A DNA stretch of 64,000 nt from contig CAJINV010000028.1 in assembly GCA_905178155.1 (NCBI GenBank), positions 107,235 through 171,234 of the forward strand, in the 5' to 3' direction. Both the position numbers and the translations under genes were made by a program. The notes under the pieces were generated by a model, which worked only from the letters and a program-made list of their open reading frames with translations, had not been told where the DNA came from and did no database searches. How positions within the stretch are numbered: position 1 is the first letter of the stretch; each line of letters opens with the position of its first letter. This DNA is from Amoebophrya sp. A120. Lineage: Eukaryota; Sar; Dinophyceae; Syndiniales; Amoebophryaceae. Below, one piece after another: positions 34,167-44,721 of this stretch.

Positions 34167-34805
34167 AAGAAAAAATGATGTGACATCAGGATGAGCACTC
34201 GGACCACAGCAGCAAAGAGAAACTCAAACGTCGACATGCTTCGTCAAGTATCGGTCACTGTCCTTGCCTCTGCAGCAGCCCGAGCCTGAGGACATGCATT
34301 ACTTTCATATACATAAAAGAAAACATGATTTTTTTTTTCCAGTCGTAGACCGAGAGTGACATAATTTGCTCCACATGCTCAAACTCAGAATTTTCTATTT
34401 CGACAAGAACGCGCACACAAAAAACGGGGTCCACTTAGGGAATGTGAATGACCGTAAAAGATACAGAATAAGCTGCACAAAGACAAACATCGATCATAGA
34501 AACAGCTGTGAGATTTTTCGAGCTTGCTTTGTCTTATCGCCGTGGCATGACGAGGTCATCGGCCTCCTGGATGCACATCACCTTCGTCCCGATTGGTAAT
34601 CGATGATGAGCTCCTCCTTCGTGTCGTCTGCATCCCCCGTAAAGCTCATATCCAAAGCAAAAGCTTTCCAGAGTAATCGCCAGATAGGTCGCAGCTCTCT
34701 AGAAGTAGAAGACAGTACTATGCGCTATTTCTATTTACCAACTTCGTGTTCGTCGTAGACAAAGAAATACAGAAAGTCTCTCACTACTCACCACGACTTG
34801 GAGCT
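34167..34805. other. gap without a supported gene
   Basis: AT-rich sequence with short frames only. It lies 3' of the coiled-coil gene. Confidence 0.3.
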
Positions 34806-37800
34806 CTATCTGCGCATGCCACTTTCCGTCGTGCCGCTCGTGCTCAGCGAGACTGAAAATGATATTTCTGCTGCCAAATCATGCCAAAACCGTAGCCGAG
34901 CCTTTGGTTGACTACTCCAGCACGGCCTTGAATAAAAGACAGTCTCGCTGTAGTTTATTTGTGTGGTAATATCCTGTGCAAAAGTATCTTACTCATTACA
35001 CTCTTTCTCGTATTAAAGTTAAACGCAGTCATGCATGACAGATCTGGTATGGCTGCGATGAATGCGTACCCAAAACTTCATAAGTATACAATTTGCATCT
35101 TGTTCTGCGAAGAACAAATTGTCTATATGCAATTTGAATTTCCAGCATGCAAATATTTACGTTTATACTTTTACACTGCATACGTGATGTGAGGCGAAGC
35201 CGATATCTCTAACTTTGGTGGCACCATGAAACCGCCACCCCCTCCATTGATGACCGCGTCGAAACCTTCAGAAGTCAGATCTGAGAAGTCCAGTATCTGC
35301 GCTTCACCATCCGTACCGCCCGCGCGATTCCGATTCTGTGACAAAGAAGGATCTTTATCATTGCAGTCCTGCTCCTGCGAAGGCGGGGGTTCCGTGAATG
35401 ACACAGACGGAGCCTGCCAAGTTTCGTGGTCCCGCGATTTTTCACTAGGCGACGACTCCATCGACACATCGGAGAGGTTTTGCGTCACAATTGCCTGGTT
35501 GGTCTCCGCTCGATCTGCTTCTTTCGATTTTCGGATCAAGTGCAAGTATGTCTGGGTCGGGATGAAAGCAGAATTTTGTCATGCAGCAGTTTTCAGGTGA
35601 CACTGACGACCAAGAAGGTCTGGCGTTGCAACTGTTAGTCGAGAAGACGCTTCAATGCCTCAGCCGCTTTGTACAAACCTGCTTCTCCTTCTGAGACATA
35701 ATTATACCAAGCATTGCAGTAACTGTAGCTTTCTTCGCTGCTCATGCATGACAGGTTTTTGCTCGATCTGAAGTGTGCATTTATAAGTTCGAATCTTCCC
35801 CGGCGACAGACACATGTTTACGCTTGATATTACCTGCAGATAGTGAACCGTCCTCGCCCTTGTCCTGTGATTGCAAGCACGGTGCTCCTGCAATATTAGT
35901 AGACAAAACCCTATCTGCGTCGAGAACTACGTCCTCGGCGTCTATGGCACGGTCCGCGGCGTTGTCCACATCCTCCTGACGCAAGACCGGCCGATCGCTC
36001 TCTACTGCGCTTGCCCCGCTGCTCCGTCGAGATGGAAACGCTTCGGTAACAACAGGCACGGCTACCTCCATGTCGTCGGCTCTTGATGGCTCCTCACACA
36101 GCAGAGCCGGGACTGCAGGTAGTACATGATTTGATGTCTTGGTGTCAGTTGCAGGTCGCGACGATTGTTCCTTGCGGAGGCAAGACTCATTCGTCTCACT
36201 GCGGTTTAATTTGTGGTTTCTTGTTTCGAGCAACGGCTGGGGCAACATGCTGCCAGCACCAATCTTGACACCGGGAGATCCATGGCTTGGGCGATGATGA
36301 GGAAGCTGGGATTGCGCCGTTGGTTCGCTCGGCTGCGACGGGGGGACAGAAGTCGGCTGGATCGTGCGGGGATCGGTAACGGCGCTTGACGGACGCGACG
36401 AGACTAGGCTTGCGGTAGCTCGGGGCCCGTGGTCGGCGAGATGCTGTAGGTTACTCGTCGCGCACGAAGTTGCTTCCTCGCCGATTGCTGGGTCTTGCTG
36501 TTGCTGTCGTTCATCCTCTGACACTGCCGGCATACTAGGACACGACACTCGACAACGTATCACTTTTGCCTCCGCTTGTTCCTCCGGCGCAATAGTAGAA
36601 CCAGTCATCTTGTTCTGTGCGACGATTGAATTACAGGACCTAGACTCGGGCGTAATCGTAAACCCCGGACTAAGCTCCTCCATGAATGAAATTGCCGCCA
36701 CCTGCATTTTGCTGCGAATTCGGTCTGCGTCCTCCTTTGCAACTTGCACCTCGAGCCGCAAGGCGTCTTCCCTTGCACGCGATGCTTCCCGCAAATCTTC
36801 CAGTTCCTGTGCCTTTTTGGCCTCGAAATCGCGCACTTGCTGCACACTCTGAGCTTTAGTTTCCTCCACCGCCTGCTGCAGAGTTCGTCGAAGCTCTGCC
36901 ACTTCTCGTTCCTTCTGCGCCTTGTACTCCGCGAAAGCCTTATCTTTCACCTGCAGTTCTTTGTTCGTCTCGTTTGCGGTAGCCATTTCCCGCGCTACGA
37001 CGTGCGTTTTTTCCTTTTCCAGTATGGCAAGCCGAATCTGCAACGACTTGTTTCTTGCTGCGGCGACCGAGTCAGCTTGACGTAGGGCCTCTTGCAAGCG
37101 TTTGCATTCGTCGCACTTCCGTCTAGCGGTGAAGACCGAAGTGTGGTCTGCACTGCGCTCCGTAAAGAATACGTCACCGTCTTTGGAACTGTTGCACGTA
37201 TCTGCATTTTTCGAAGACAGGTCTCCCTCTGCAGGAGCTGCTGGTGTGGAGATACAACTGCTTGTCGAGGGTACAATCAGGGTCGAGCCCCCTCGAGTCC
37301 CTGTGATCTCTGCTGCTTGTCCTTCGATATCGGTCCTTGCAGCTCCGTTCGCCTGAACAGGGTGAACAAGTTCAACATTTAAAAAGGCTTCTTGCTCGTC
37401 AGCGCCCATTCCGTAGTTCACCGAATCTGTACTAGCGGAGCCGGCTGGACGTGGACATTTTTCAGGAGCACCTGCAGTGCATGGAGCCGTACCTCCTCGT
37501 GCGCCGGAATTATCTTTTTCACGATGACGTAGTAGCGACGTGGGTCCAACACTCGCGGTTCGATCTAAGTTTTCATCACCGCACCGATGCACGGGATCCA
37601 GTTTTTCCGGTGGAGCCCCGCCGGCGTCGAGTTTTCTTCTTTTGCTATCTCGAGTTAGATCTGCAGTTCGCTTCAGCGACACGGTCCCACGATGCTGCTG
37701 TGCGTCCTCGGCAATGCTACGATTGGCCGATGAAGCTCCATCTTCCATTTCATGCCTTTCCTCCTGTTCTTGGTCGTCGGCCTTCTTTTTCTCCGCCGGA

Positions 37801-37817
37801 TGTTGGGGACTGCGCAT
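34806..37817 (-). CDS. coiled-coil protein, three exons
   Basis: Exons 37817-35830, 35528-35183 and 34964-34806 sum to 831 codons. Residues 1-230 are charged and Ser/Thr-rich. A long coiled coil runs from about 235 to 380 (LQEALRQADSVAAARNKSLQ, EREVAELRRTLQQAVEETKA, EDLREASRAREDALRLEVQV), preceded by a CDECKRLQ Cys pair. Then comes a long disordered Pro/Ser/Gln region. Exon 2 adds an acidic Gly-rich piece (INGGGGGFMVPP), exon 3 a short basic/aromatic end (LRFWHDLAAEIS). It could be a cytoskeletal or scaffold protein; the coiled coil alone does not tell. The ATG lies only 43 bp below the stop of the upstream gene. Confidence 0.7.
34970..35182. mobile_element. introner, family A (copy A9)
   Basis: Left end TATCCTGTGCAAAAGTATCT; right end TACGTTTATACTTTTACACTGC then ATA. 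Flanks GGTAA / CGTGA share G.A only. Removal gives HITTQINYSETV across exons 2 and 3 of the coiled-coil gene. Confidence 0.75.
35534..35829. mobile_element. introner, family B (copy B9)
   Basis: Left end GATCAAGTGCAAGTATGTCT then GGGTCGGGA; right end GACAGACACATGTTTACGC then TTGATA. Flanks TTTCG / TTACC. Internal arms contain TTTTGTCATGCAGC and GCATGACAGG. Confidence 0.8.
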
Positions 37818-37860
37818 TAAGGAACTTCTCGATGTTGACGTTGGGTGCGTGGTATTACAA

Positions 37861-38503
37861 TTATTGACCTGTAGTCGATAGCAGAGTCAAGTTGTATCTG
37901 AAAAAATTTGCATCGCCGTCAGCGGGCGGATACACCTCGACTTTTCCTTCGGTGTGGCCGAACTGGTCAAAGAGAACACAATAGTGCTCAAGTCGCTGAG
38001 ACGAGAACAACCAATGTCGCTATGCCACAAAATGTTTGGATTTGAAGCTGGTGTTGGCATATTGCAAAAATATATGCAAGTCAAACGCACAGAGGCCGAT
38101 ATACAAATGCTATACGCGGCGACACCATGAAAAATATTAGATGACCGGCAAATAGGTGAGTTTCTGGCCGATCAAGAGTAAGTACCTGCGTGGTCCCCGT
38201 TCTTGTTCCTCGGTCTGTGCAGAAAGTTTCTGGCATCCTCTCCCCCGCGCCGCCTACATCTTGTCCCGAACTCGTTCTGGCATTTTTGCAGATATCTGCA
38301 CTAGGAGAAACCGTCCTCACCACGGATGCAGCTCTGCCTTCCGTCACCTTGTCAAGCTGCTGCACTGGTCCCGTACTTGTCATGGCCTGCCGCAGGTGGC
38401 GTTGCCCCACCTTAGGTCGATCTTCGCGGTCCTGTTTTGAAAGGTGTGAACATTGCGGCATCGGTTCATGTTGAAACGATACGAGGGAAAAGTGTAGTAC
38501 TAC
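37861..38503 (-). CDS. 3' exons of an unknown GT-AG gene
   Basis: Exon 38503-38186 (106 codons; acceptor GTCTGTCAG, donor CAG/GTACTTAC) joins in phase to exon 38019-37861 (acceptor GGCATAG): GTTQ-RHWLFSSQRLEHYCVL, then FDQFGHTEGKVEVYPP and a stop at 37863-37861. A further 5' exon probably lies within 38983-38690 (ITKNPEQGAAGRRERDSLPF ..., Gly/Thr/Lys-rich) but its donor is not settled. No family recognised. The compact C-terminal piece looks globular, the rest disordered. Confidence 0.55.
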
Positions 38504-38989
38504 CTGACAGACCCGCCAACGCGAGCGGTTGATGCACATAGTACGCCGTCGCCGAGATAGTGTTAATATACATTGAGGCAGACGTGCAAGCAGGAAGACA
38601 AAATCAACAAAGTTGCCCGAAAATGGGCGATCCCTGATGCCGGAGCGAATGAACTATACCCGCCCCCGTGTTGCGCTAGTATACTTTTGAATCAGGAGCT
38701 CCGGATGCCGAGTACCGGGCTCGGAAGACGTTCCAGGCACATGCCCTTTTTCCACCCGCACAGCCGGCCCTTTGCCACTGCCTCGAGGTTTAGCGTGGTC
38801 GCCAGTTTTTTCATTCCCCTTGTCTGTGTTGGTCTGGTTCTCTAAATGCGCACCTACACCACCCGGCGGCCCGGAGGTCCTCGCGAACGGCAATGAATCT
38901 CTTTCTCGTCGCCCTGCTGCTCCTTGCTCAGGGTTTTTGGTGATTGCTTGAGCGGCAGTGGTCGTGGTCTGGAGTATTGTCATGCGTTT

Positions 38990-39599
38990 ATAATTCGCAT
39001 CGATGACGATTTTCTGTAGTTATTGCACCTCTTTTTCCGGTCTGTGAACGTATTGCGGCAGTCGCTCGGCCCAGACTCATGCTAAGAAAAATGCGCCAAA
39101 GGTTTGCACATGCGCAGAAGATGCGTCAGCAGCCGCCTGCGCTTCTGGCAAGCATCTTCAAAGCGTGCGACTTGTTCTGTGCCTATTGCTAGAAAACCTA
39201 CCTGGCTAAGTCGTTTGGCTCCACTTTTGGTCGCCGGCGCAGGGGGCACTTTTGCGTTTTTGCTCTGGATGCAGGTTTTCGTTTTTCCTGTGCCACATTG
39301 TTTTCCAACTACACCCGAGGGACTCTGATTTTGAATTCATTTTCGATTCGCGGCGGTTGAGCAGACAACCTTCCACGTCAAAGAATATACCAGCTTCATT
39401 GAAAGTTGTACCAGTGTTGCTCAGACTATTGGAAACTATATTCTGCTACTAGCGCCCAACGAGTTCTTGCACGTAAATTCGAAACAAACTCAAGTATTCA
39501 AAAACGGGCGGCCAAAAACTATGCAACCTGCAACCACGACTACGACAGGTCGACTGCTGTGCTTCGCAAGAAACCATGAATGTCGTGAATCAGATCCTG
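38990..39599. other. gap without a settled gene
   Basis: A minus-strand Lys/Ala/Pro-rich frame near 39310-39215 ends at a donor-like CAG/GTAGGTT but has no partner. A plus-strand frame 39104-39328 with one hydrophobic stretch is probably its shadow. Confidence 0.3.
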
Positions 39600-40691
39600 C
39601 TATGCTCCTGCAACCAAATGGAGATGTACCTCATCGTGCGGTCTTTGCTGGAGATTGGGCCTTTCTTCGTTGGTTGGCCGCATCCGGGTTGTATCTTTGT
39701 CGGTGTTCGCTTGGGCGCATCCTTGCTTCTGCATTGCCTGCCGTTGCCGGTTTTGCAAGAGCAATGACGGAGCATCTTCATGGCGTGCCGAATCCATCGC
39801 AGTTGTAGCTTTTGTGCTCACCGATCTGCCACGCCTATGATTGGCGTTTTGCTGTTTCTGACTGCCCTGCTGTATTAGGCTGTCCTGTTGCCGAGTACTA
39901 GGCGCGAATCCAAGCCTCACAGATGCAGATGCAGATGCTGGTGGCGCAAGAGGAGCAGATCCTGATGTCGTCAAAGGACCGCCTTTCTCGCGGCCACTTT
40001 TAATCCTCCGATTCCCAGCGCCAGTGCTGGCCTGCTCTTGAGCGCCAATTTTAGCAACGCCTGAGACCACCTCTGAAGACGCTAAAACCGAGGTCGACGC
40101 TCCCATACGATCTCGATCTGGTTGTAGCGAGGAAGTGGGAGGTGGTACCGACTGCTGCAATTGCACACTACTGGAAGAGCTCGAGATAGGACCGCCCCCG
40201 CGAGCTGCGGGTGCTGTTCGGGAAACGGCGGGCTCCACAGCTTTCTTCGTCCCATGTTGGGCACCAATGCCGACAGCTATGCTGGAAGATGGCCTCGGGT
40301 TCATCTCGTTCATCTTCGGTTCAAGCCTTTCAAAAACAGCTGCGAAGTTAGTCGGCCCGGCGCTCGGCCGCCGTCTGTCAGCTACTCGGCGACACCCGTT
40401 GTTAGAATGGTCCGAGTTGTTTTTAGGCTGGGGCGCTGGGCTGTCCTCGAAAATTATGGTGCCGCCACTGGCACTGATGGCCTCCGGCGAGTCTGGTACA
40501 GGAGCCGGCGCATTTCTATTTCTGCCCCAACCACCACCTACAAACCGCGTCTTCATCCCCCCCTTCGCACCTACACCTTTTGCCTTATTTGCGCCGACCC
40601 TCGGAGGTGTGTTTGCGAGCGGCACACTGCCACCATCAACATTCCTGATACCTTTATAAGTGCCTTTCGAAACCTGGGCTGATGCTTGCAT
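39600..40691 (-). CDS. 363-residue low-complexity protein
   Basis: A single open frame starting MQASAQVSKGTYKGIRNVDG and ending HDEVHLHLVAGA. It is rich in Gly, Ser, Pro, Arg and Gln; the N-terminal part has Lys/Gly repeats (GANKAKGVGAKGG), the middle a Ser run and Pro-rich pieces, the end Gln/Arg. It is probably disordered throughout. There is no domain and no intron needed. RG and GGWGRNR pieces hint at nucleic-acid binding, which is only a guess. The long overlapping plus-strand frames (40135-40682) mirror the bias. Confidence 0.5.
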   Translation of the reverse strand: MQASAQVSKGTYKGIRNVDGGSVPLANTPPRVGANKAKGVGAKGGMKTRFVGGGWGRNRNAPAPVPDSPEAISASGGTIIFEDSPAPQPKNNSDHSNNGCRRVADRRRPSAGPTNFAAVFERLEPKMNEMNPRPSSSIAVGIGAQHGTKKAVEPAVSRTAPAARGGGPISSSSSSVQLQQSVPPPTSSLQPDRDRMGASTSVLASSEVVSGVAKIGAQEQASTGAGNRRIKSGREKGGPLTTSGSAPLAPPASASASVRLGFAPSTRQQDSLIQQGSQKQQNANHRRGRSVSTKATTAMDSARHEDAPSLLLQNRQRQAMQKQGCAQANTDKDTTRMRPTNEERPNLQQRPHDEVHLHLVAGA

Positions 40692-41313
40692 CTTGACGGA
40701 TGATGATCACGCTAATATTCAGATTCGATTTTCAACAAAAAATCTAATGCTGCTGCATCTTGCAGCGCACACGCCTGCGAGATAATTCGAAACCAGTATC
40801 TATCGTGGCCGGTATAAATTGATTTTTCTTGACGAGCTTGAGTGTTTTAGATGCACATGCACAGCTGCTTGTATGAATAAATACAGATGTCTTCTATCTA
40901 TCCTCAATACGCGACATGTTTCTTGCAGTCATCTGTCGTGCTGAAATGACGTGATCACGGAACTTAAATTCAGAATATGGTGAAAGTAAAAGTTGTTCTT
41001 GATGAACCACTTCACAAGGAATTCGAATTCGATGAAAGAGACAACTTGGAGGTGGTGCTGGTCACAACAAAACGGTAACAAGCTGTCCAGAACAAAAACA
41101 TGATCCATGATCCCTGCTTTTTCCAACCGCGACCACCTCCTCAGCAAAGGCGCACACACATCATCAGGATACGCCGAAAAGCTGCGATCCGGTTCTTTTG
41201 GTTCTTCTTGCTGAACGCTGTGGCTGTATACGCAAGATCAAGAAAACAGAAACAACTCATGGGTGCGTAGCACATCTGCAACGCACTTGCCAAGCATCAT
41301 CTGCTGCACCACA
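40692..41313. other. gap without a supported gene
   Basis: AT-rich; holds the 5' flank of the 39600-40691 frame and short frames only. Confidence 0.3.
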
Positions 41314-41767
41314 TCAATTTATTGAGACTTTTCCTTTTCTGCATTGCAACGGGACTTCAGGATCAGGCTCAACGACAACATCAACATCATGTGGCTCGAC
41401 GTTCTTGGGAATCTTTGTTGCGATAAAAAGAGCATTTTGCGAAGTCGCGCGCATCAACAGGTGAAAGTGGAAATAACCACATGTCACGTCAAAATCGAGT
41501 TGATCGATCATAGCACACAGCAAAGTAGAAATTCGGTTTCGGATCATCATCTTGCACAGCATGGATCTTCTGGAACTCGAACTGATAGGTACTGGCACCT
41601 ATATTTGCTATTGTGAGTAGAGATACACGGTCTTGTTCAGTTGCTCTTACTGTCCTAAACCCCAAGTAGCGAACACGGCGGGGTAGCGGAACGCAGTCCG
41701 GGATGCGTTCGACAAAGAACGGAGGCAGACCAGAGTGAGATCTGGACTTTGCATATCTGTCAACTGC
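41314..41767 (-). CDS. coding region with two adjoining frames, unknown protein
   Basis: After an acceptor-like TTGCAG, a frame without ATG runs from about 41767 (VDRYAKSRSHSGLPPFFVER, LPRRVRYLGFRTVRATEQDR, VSLLTIANIGASTYQFEFQK, PNFYFAVCYDRSTRF) to a stop near 41491. The next frame on the same strand carries on (DFDVTCGYFHFHLLMRATSQ, ATKIPKNVEPHDVDVVVEPD) to a stop at 41314. Both look coding, so a short intron or a frameshift joins them. The beta-rich pattern of the first part is reminiscent of immunoglobulin-like domains; I do not claim a family. Confidence 0.5.
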
Positions 41768-41862
41768 AATTTAGTGTTAGTAAATATCATATCATCATCT
41801 TTATTTTTTGTCATCTCTGCCGCGAGGTAAGATGATCTTGGTCGCAGGAGAAGTCCCTTCAC

Positions 41863-43308
41863 CTCGATATCATCTTTCGCAGCGGCCTCTTGCCGCGAAC
41901 CACTTCCGTATCCGTGCTGGTCGATGTACTACTCCCTAGCGGCAACGTTCCATTCGAGCCGAGGGTCCCGCTCGTCCTCCCCGACGGCTGATTAGAGCAA
42001 CAGCAAGCCGCTGTAGAAATAGTTCAGAGATGCAACTGCAAGGACTCCACCTACGTCCAGCTCTTGCTGCAGTGTGTTGCGCAAACGAAAACTACGGACC
42101 TCTGCGTCGTCATGTTTATTCGCGAAGCAAATTCTGCTTCTCGGGTCAATTACCCTTCTTGCTCGCTCTTCACGAGCAGCGCAAGCTGCAAACACGGCTA
42201 CTCGCATCTCTCTTCTGCACGCCCTGCTCTCCGTGCCTCGGAAAAATCACGGCTCACTCAAAGAGGAAAGCGCTTCATTGCAGCTGCCTGTCTCACTGGT
42301 GGTGCTTCGCCCGTCGAGCTTCGTTGCCCAGGTCAGTCTCTCACCAAGAAAGAACCATCTCGACGGCAAGAATGCGAATTCAAATTGCGTCGCGATGCAA
42401 AAGCAGCTAGGAAAATAAGCAACGCTTCGTCCGCCTCAGATGCACAATTTGCAAGTGCGGGGAATATATGCTGTTGCCCTCGGTTCTCTCTAAGCGATTG
42501 TCCTTTGTATTGAGACCTTGCGCACCACGGAAGAGGAAACACAAACACACGACGACACGAACAACATATATATATATAATCAACAGGCCACCCAAAAACT
42601 TGATGGGTAGTGTCAGTCCTCTTGTCGGGGCCGGTTCAGTTCTATTACGAGATACCAACGACAGTTACCAGCGCGGCACGGACGGGCCTGTACACAACAG
42701 CAGGCCACGGACCGCATGGTCAGAGGAGAGCTCGCCCCCGGGCAAGGATAATGAATTACCAGCACCCGGCCAGCCGCGAAACAACAGCGGCAGAGCCGGC
42801 GTGCAGACGCCCGGGGGTAAGCGGGTTACTGGCAACAGGCCCAGATAAACGTCGGGCCCGCGCCAAGGAGAGACAATGAGCGGGCCCAGACTAGTAACAT
42901 CGGACCCGCACAGCAGGCAGGTGAAACGGGCCACAAAAATCGGGCCCGCCCCTTAGGCCTGGTTTGTGGTGTATATGATTACTCACAGTCAGCGCGCACC
43001 AAAGGCGCGTGTGAACGAGGGCGCCGCCCTACTATTTAATCTCCGGGCGGCAAGGAGATGCACAATGGGCAGGCCCCGCAATCGGTGCGGGGCGGCCCTG
43101 GCGCTAGGGGCGCGCCCAAAAAGGGCAGGCGCCGAAAGTGTTGGGCCCGCACCGCAGACATGCGGGGGGCCCGTAATTTATATAGACAAAGGGCAAGCCC
43201 CGCGGTGAGCGCGGGGCGGCCCCGACGTCGCAGCTGTCGTGGCGGGACGCGCCTCCGTTTTCCTCTCCTCTTGATGTAGCCGAGGAGATGATTTGAACGC
43301 CCCGCACT
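41863..43308. other. non-coding interval grading into a GC-rich island
   Basis: 41870-42600 holds no settled gene; a (TA)n run sits near 42567-42580. From about 42700 to 43260 GC rises and GGGCCCG motifs recur every few tens of bases. I looked for rRNA or tRNA signatures and saw none. Confidence 0.4.
43067..43223. repeat. two GC-rich hairpin repeats
   Basis: 43067-43098 and 43191-43223 both begin GGGCARGCCCCGC and end GCGGGGCGGCCC, arms that are inverse of each other with a short loop. The spacing between copies is about 124 bp. Confidence 0.65.
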
Positions 43309-43713
43309 TTGGAACGGATAGCGCGCCTTGCGCATCTGTTTGCAGCTGAATCCCAGACGACGGGGGGCGGCCCCAAAAGCAAAAGGGAACGGCTCTGCGC
43401 GACCCTCTTCTCCTGCACGCGTAGCATACGGGAGCCGGCTTTTTTCTTTCATTCTATCCTGGAGAACGAAGCCGTCACCGAGCGGGAACGTTTTGCTACA
43501 TGCACGATCTTGTGCCGCGTCGTGGCTCCCGCGTTGCTGCAGGAACAAGACCCGGCGCTGAGAAAAAGTTCCTCCGAGCTGATCACGGCAACCTTGGCGG
43601 AATGGGTAGCCTCTTCCCCGTTTTTGCTCGAGCGGCGTAGCACAGCTTGCAGGTGGAACAAGTGTACCACTTTGCATCGCCGGGCAAATGTAAATGATGC
43701 CGCAACGTGCTGA
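43309..43713 (+). CDS. possible plus-strand coding fragment
   Basis: The only plus-strand frame that looks coding: HSILENEAVTERERFATCTI, LCRVVAPALLQEQDPALRKS, ITATLAEWVASSPFLLERRS, with mostly G or C at third positions. The first 45 residues overlap the GC-rich island and are less convincing. No family recognised. It may be a gene fragment moved with the island. Overlapping minus-strand frames (43818-43036, 43790-43449) are the alternatives. Confidence 0.35.
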   Translation: MERIARLAHLFAAESQTTGGGPKSKRERLCATLFSCTRSIREPAFFFHSILENEAVTERERFATCTILCRVVAPALLQEQDPALRKSSSELITATLAEWVASSPFLLERRSTACRWNKCTTLHRRANVNDAATC

Positions 43714-44412
43714 CTTGCTGCTCGCTGGTAAATGCGCAATGCGCAATACAACCGCGACTGCGCGAGATGTCCGACGCGACGGCCGCGCATTTTGCAACAG
43801 GAAAAGTTCGCGCGTCATTCTGCGTCAAATTCCAAAAAATAAAGAATAGCTGCAGACGAAAGAATTATAATATAACATTAACATCCGAATTATTTTTGAG
43901 AATATTTCTCAAACTTGCTGTTGCTAGCACTCCGGGAAATTGTAAAATCTGACAAAAAAAAAAACCAAGCTTAGCTCTTCTCTCTTGCTTGGGGACTGTA
44001 CCTCCCGGAGTTACAACACGACATCCACCCAATTATTTCTTGCACACGGACACGACGCCTGCGCCGGTAGTCATACACAGTGGTCATGTCGCCTATCTAA
44101 CATCTCGGTAGAAGTGATGAAAACAAAAACATCGTGCTGAAATGAGTCACCGGTTTGCTCAACACGTGAAAATAGGACTCTCGGTCTCTCTTCCTGACCG
44201 AACTTCCCAAGACAGCGGAGCGAAGTCATATGTCTAGACCAACACCGCACTCAAACTCAGTATTGCGGATGAGAAAAGACAGCCATTGGGTCGGTCATTC
44301 ACTCTCAGCTGCCGTCCTCTTCCACAAAAAAAGCCGCGAGGAAAAAAACATTTCAGAAAATCTGAAAAAAAATTAGTAGCAGGGACAAAACCGCGGGAGA
44401 ACAATTCCTGGG
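43714..44412. other. gap without a supported gene
   Basis: AT-rich with A-runs (43953-43966, 44325-44375); no good frames. Confidence 0.3.
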
Positions 44413-44721
44413 TCAGCTAAGCGCGTTCGTTGCGATTGTGGGCGACACTCCCGCATGGTACCTCCACAAATTTACAATCATGTTGAAGTTGATGCTGGTA
44501 GTCCAGAGTACCCACTGTCTTTTCACCTGGTTAGCTGCAGGGAATTTTGTGCCACTTTCATCTACTTCTTGTGCAAGACGTGTCCTTCCAATCGCTGTGT
44601 TGAATTGATTACAATGCTCGCATATCTGCGCCGCAGTTCTCGGCCTTACAAACTCGTCATAGCAGCACATCCCGCCACCCTCGTCGCCAGTCCAGCGACA
44701 AAGCAACCGAGGTACCGGCAA
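44413..44721 (-). CDS. probable terminal exon, unknown protein
   Basis: Minus-strand frame with CYDEFVRPRTAAQICEHCNQ, FNTAIGRTRLAQEVDESGTK and RQWVLWTTSINFNMIVNLWR to a stop at 44413. It has a CxxC-containing stretch and a Trp-rich end. The open frame has no ATG, so it is an exon or starts upstream. No family recognised. Confidence 0.4.
   Translation of the reverse strand: MPVPRLLCRWTGDEGGGMCCYDEFVRPRTAAQICEHCNQFNTAIGRTRLAQEVDESGTKFPAANQVKRQWVLWTTSINFNMIVNLWRYHAGVSPTIATNALS

Noticed and set aside
1448-35829. Recurring TIR motifs considered as a CRISPR-like array
   Set aside because: The motifs are paired ends of separate elements in inverted orientation, spread over tens of kilobases between exons; there is no array and the genome is eukaryotic.
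42900-43300. GC-rich block considered as rDNA or a tRNA cluster
   Set aside because: No recognisable rRNA core sequence and no tRNA T-loop (GGTTCRA) with a foldable cloverleaf was seen.
43036-43818. 260-codon minus-strand ORF over the GC-rich island
   Set aside because: Arg/Pro/Gly-rich translation of palindromic GC sequence; the plus-strand frame at 43309-43713 has better protein character.
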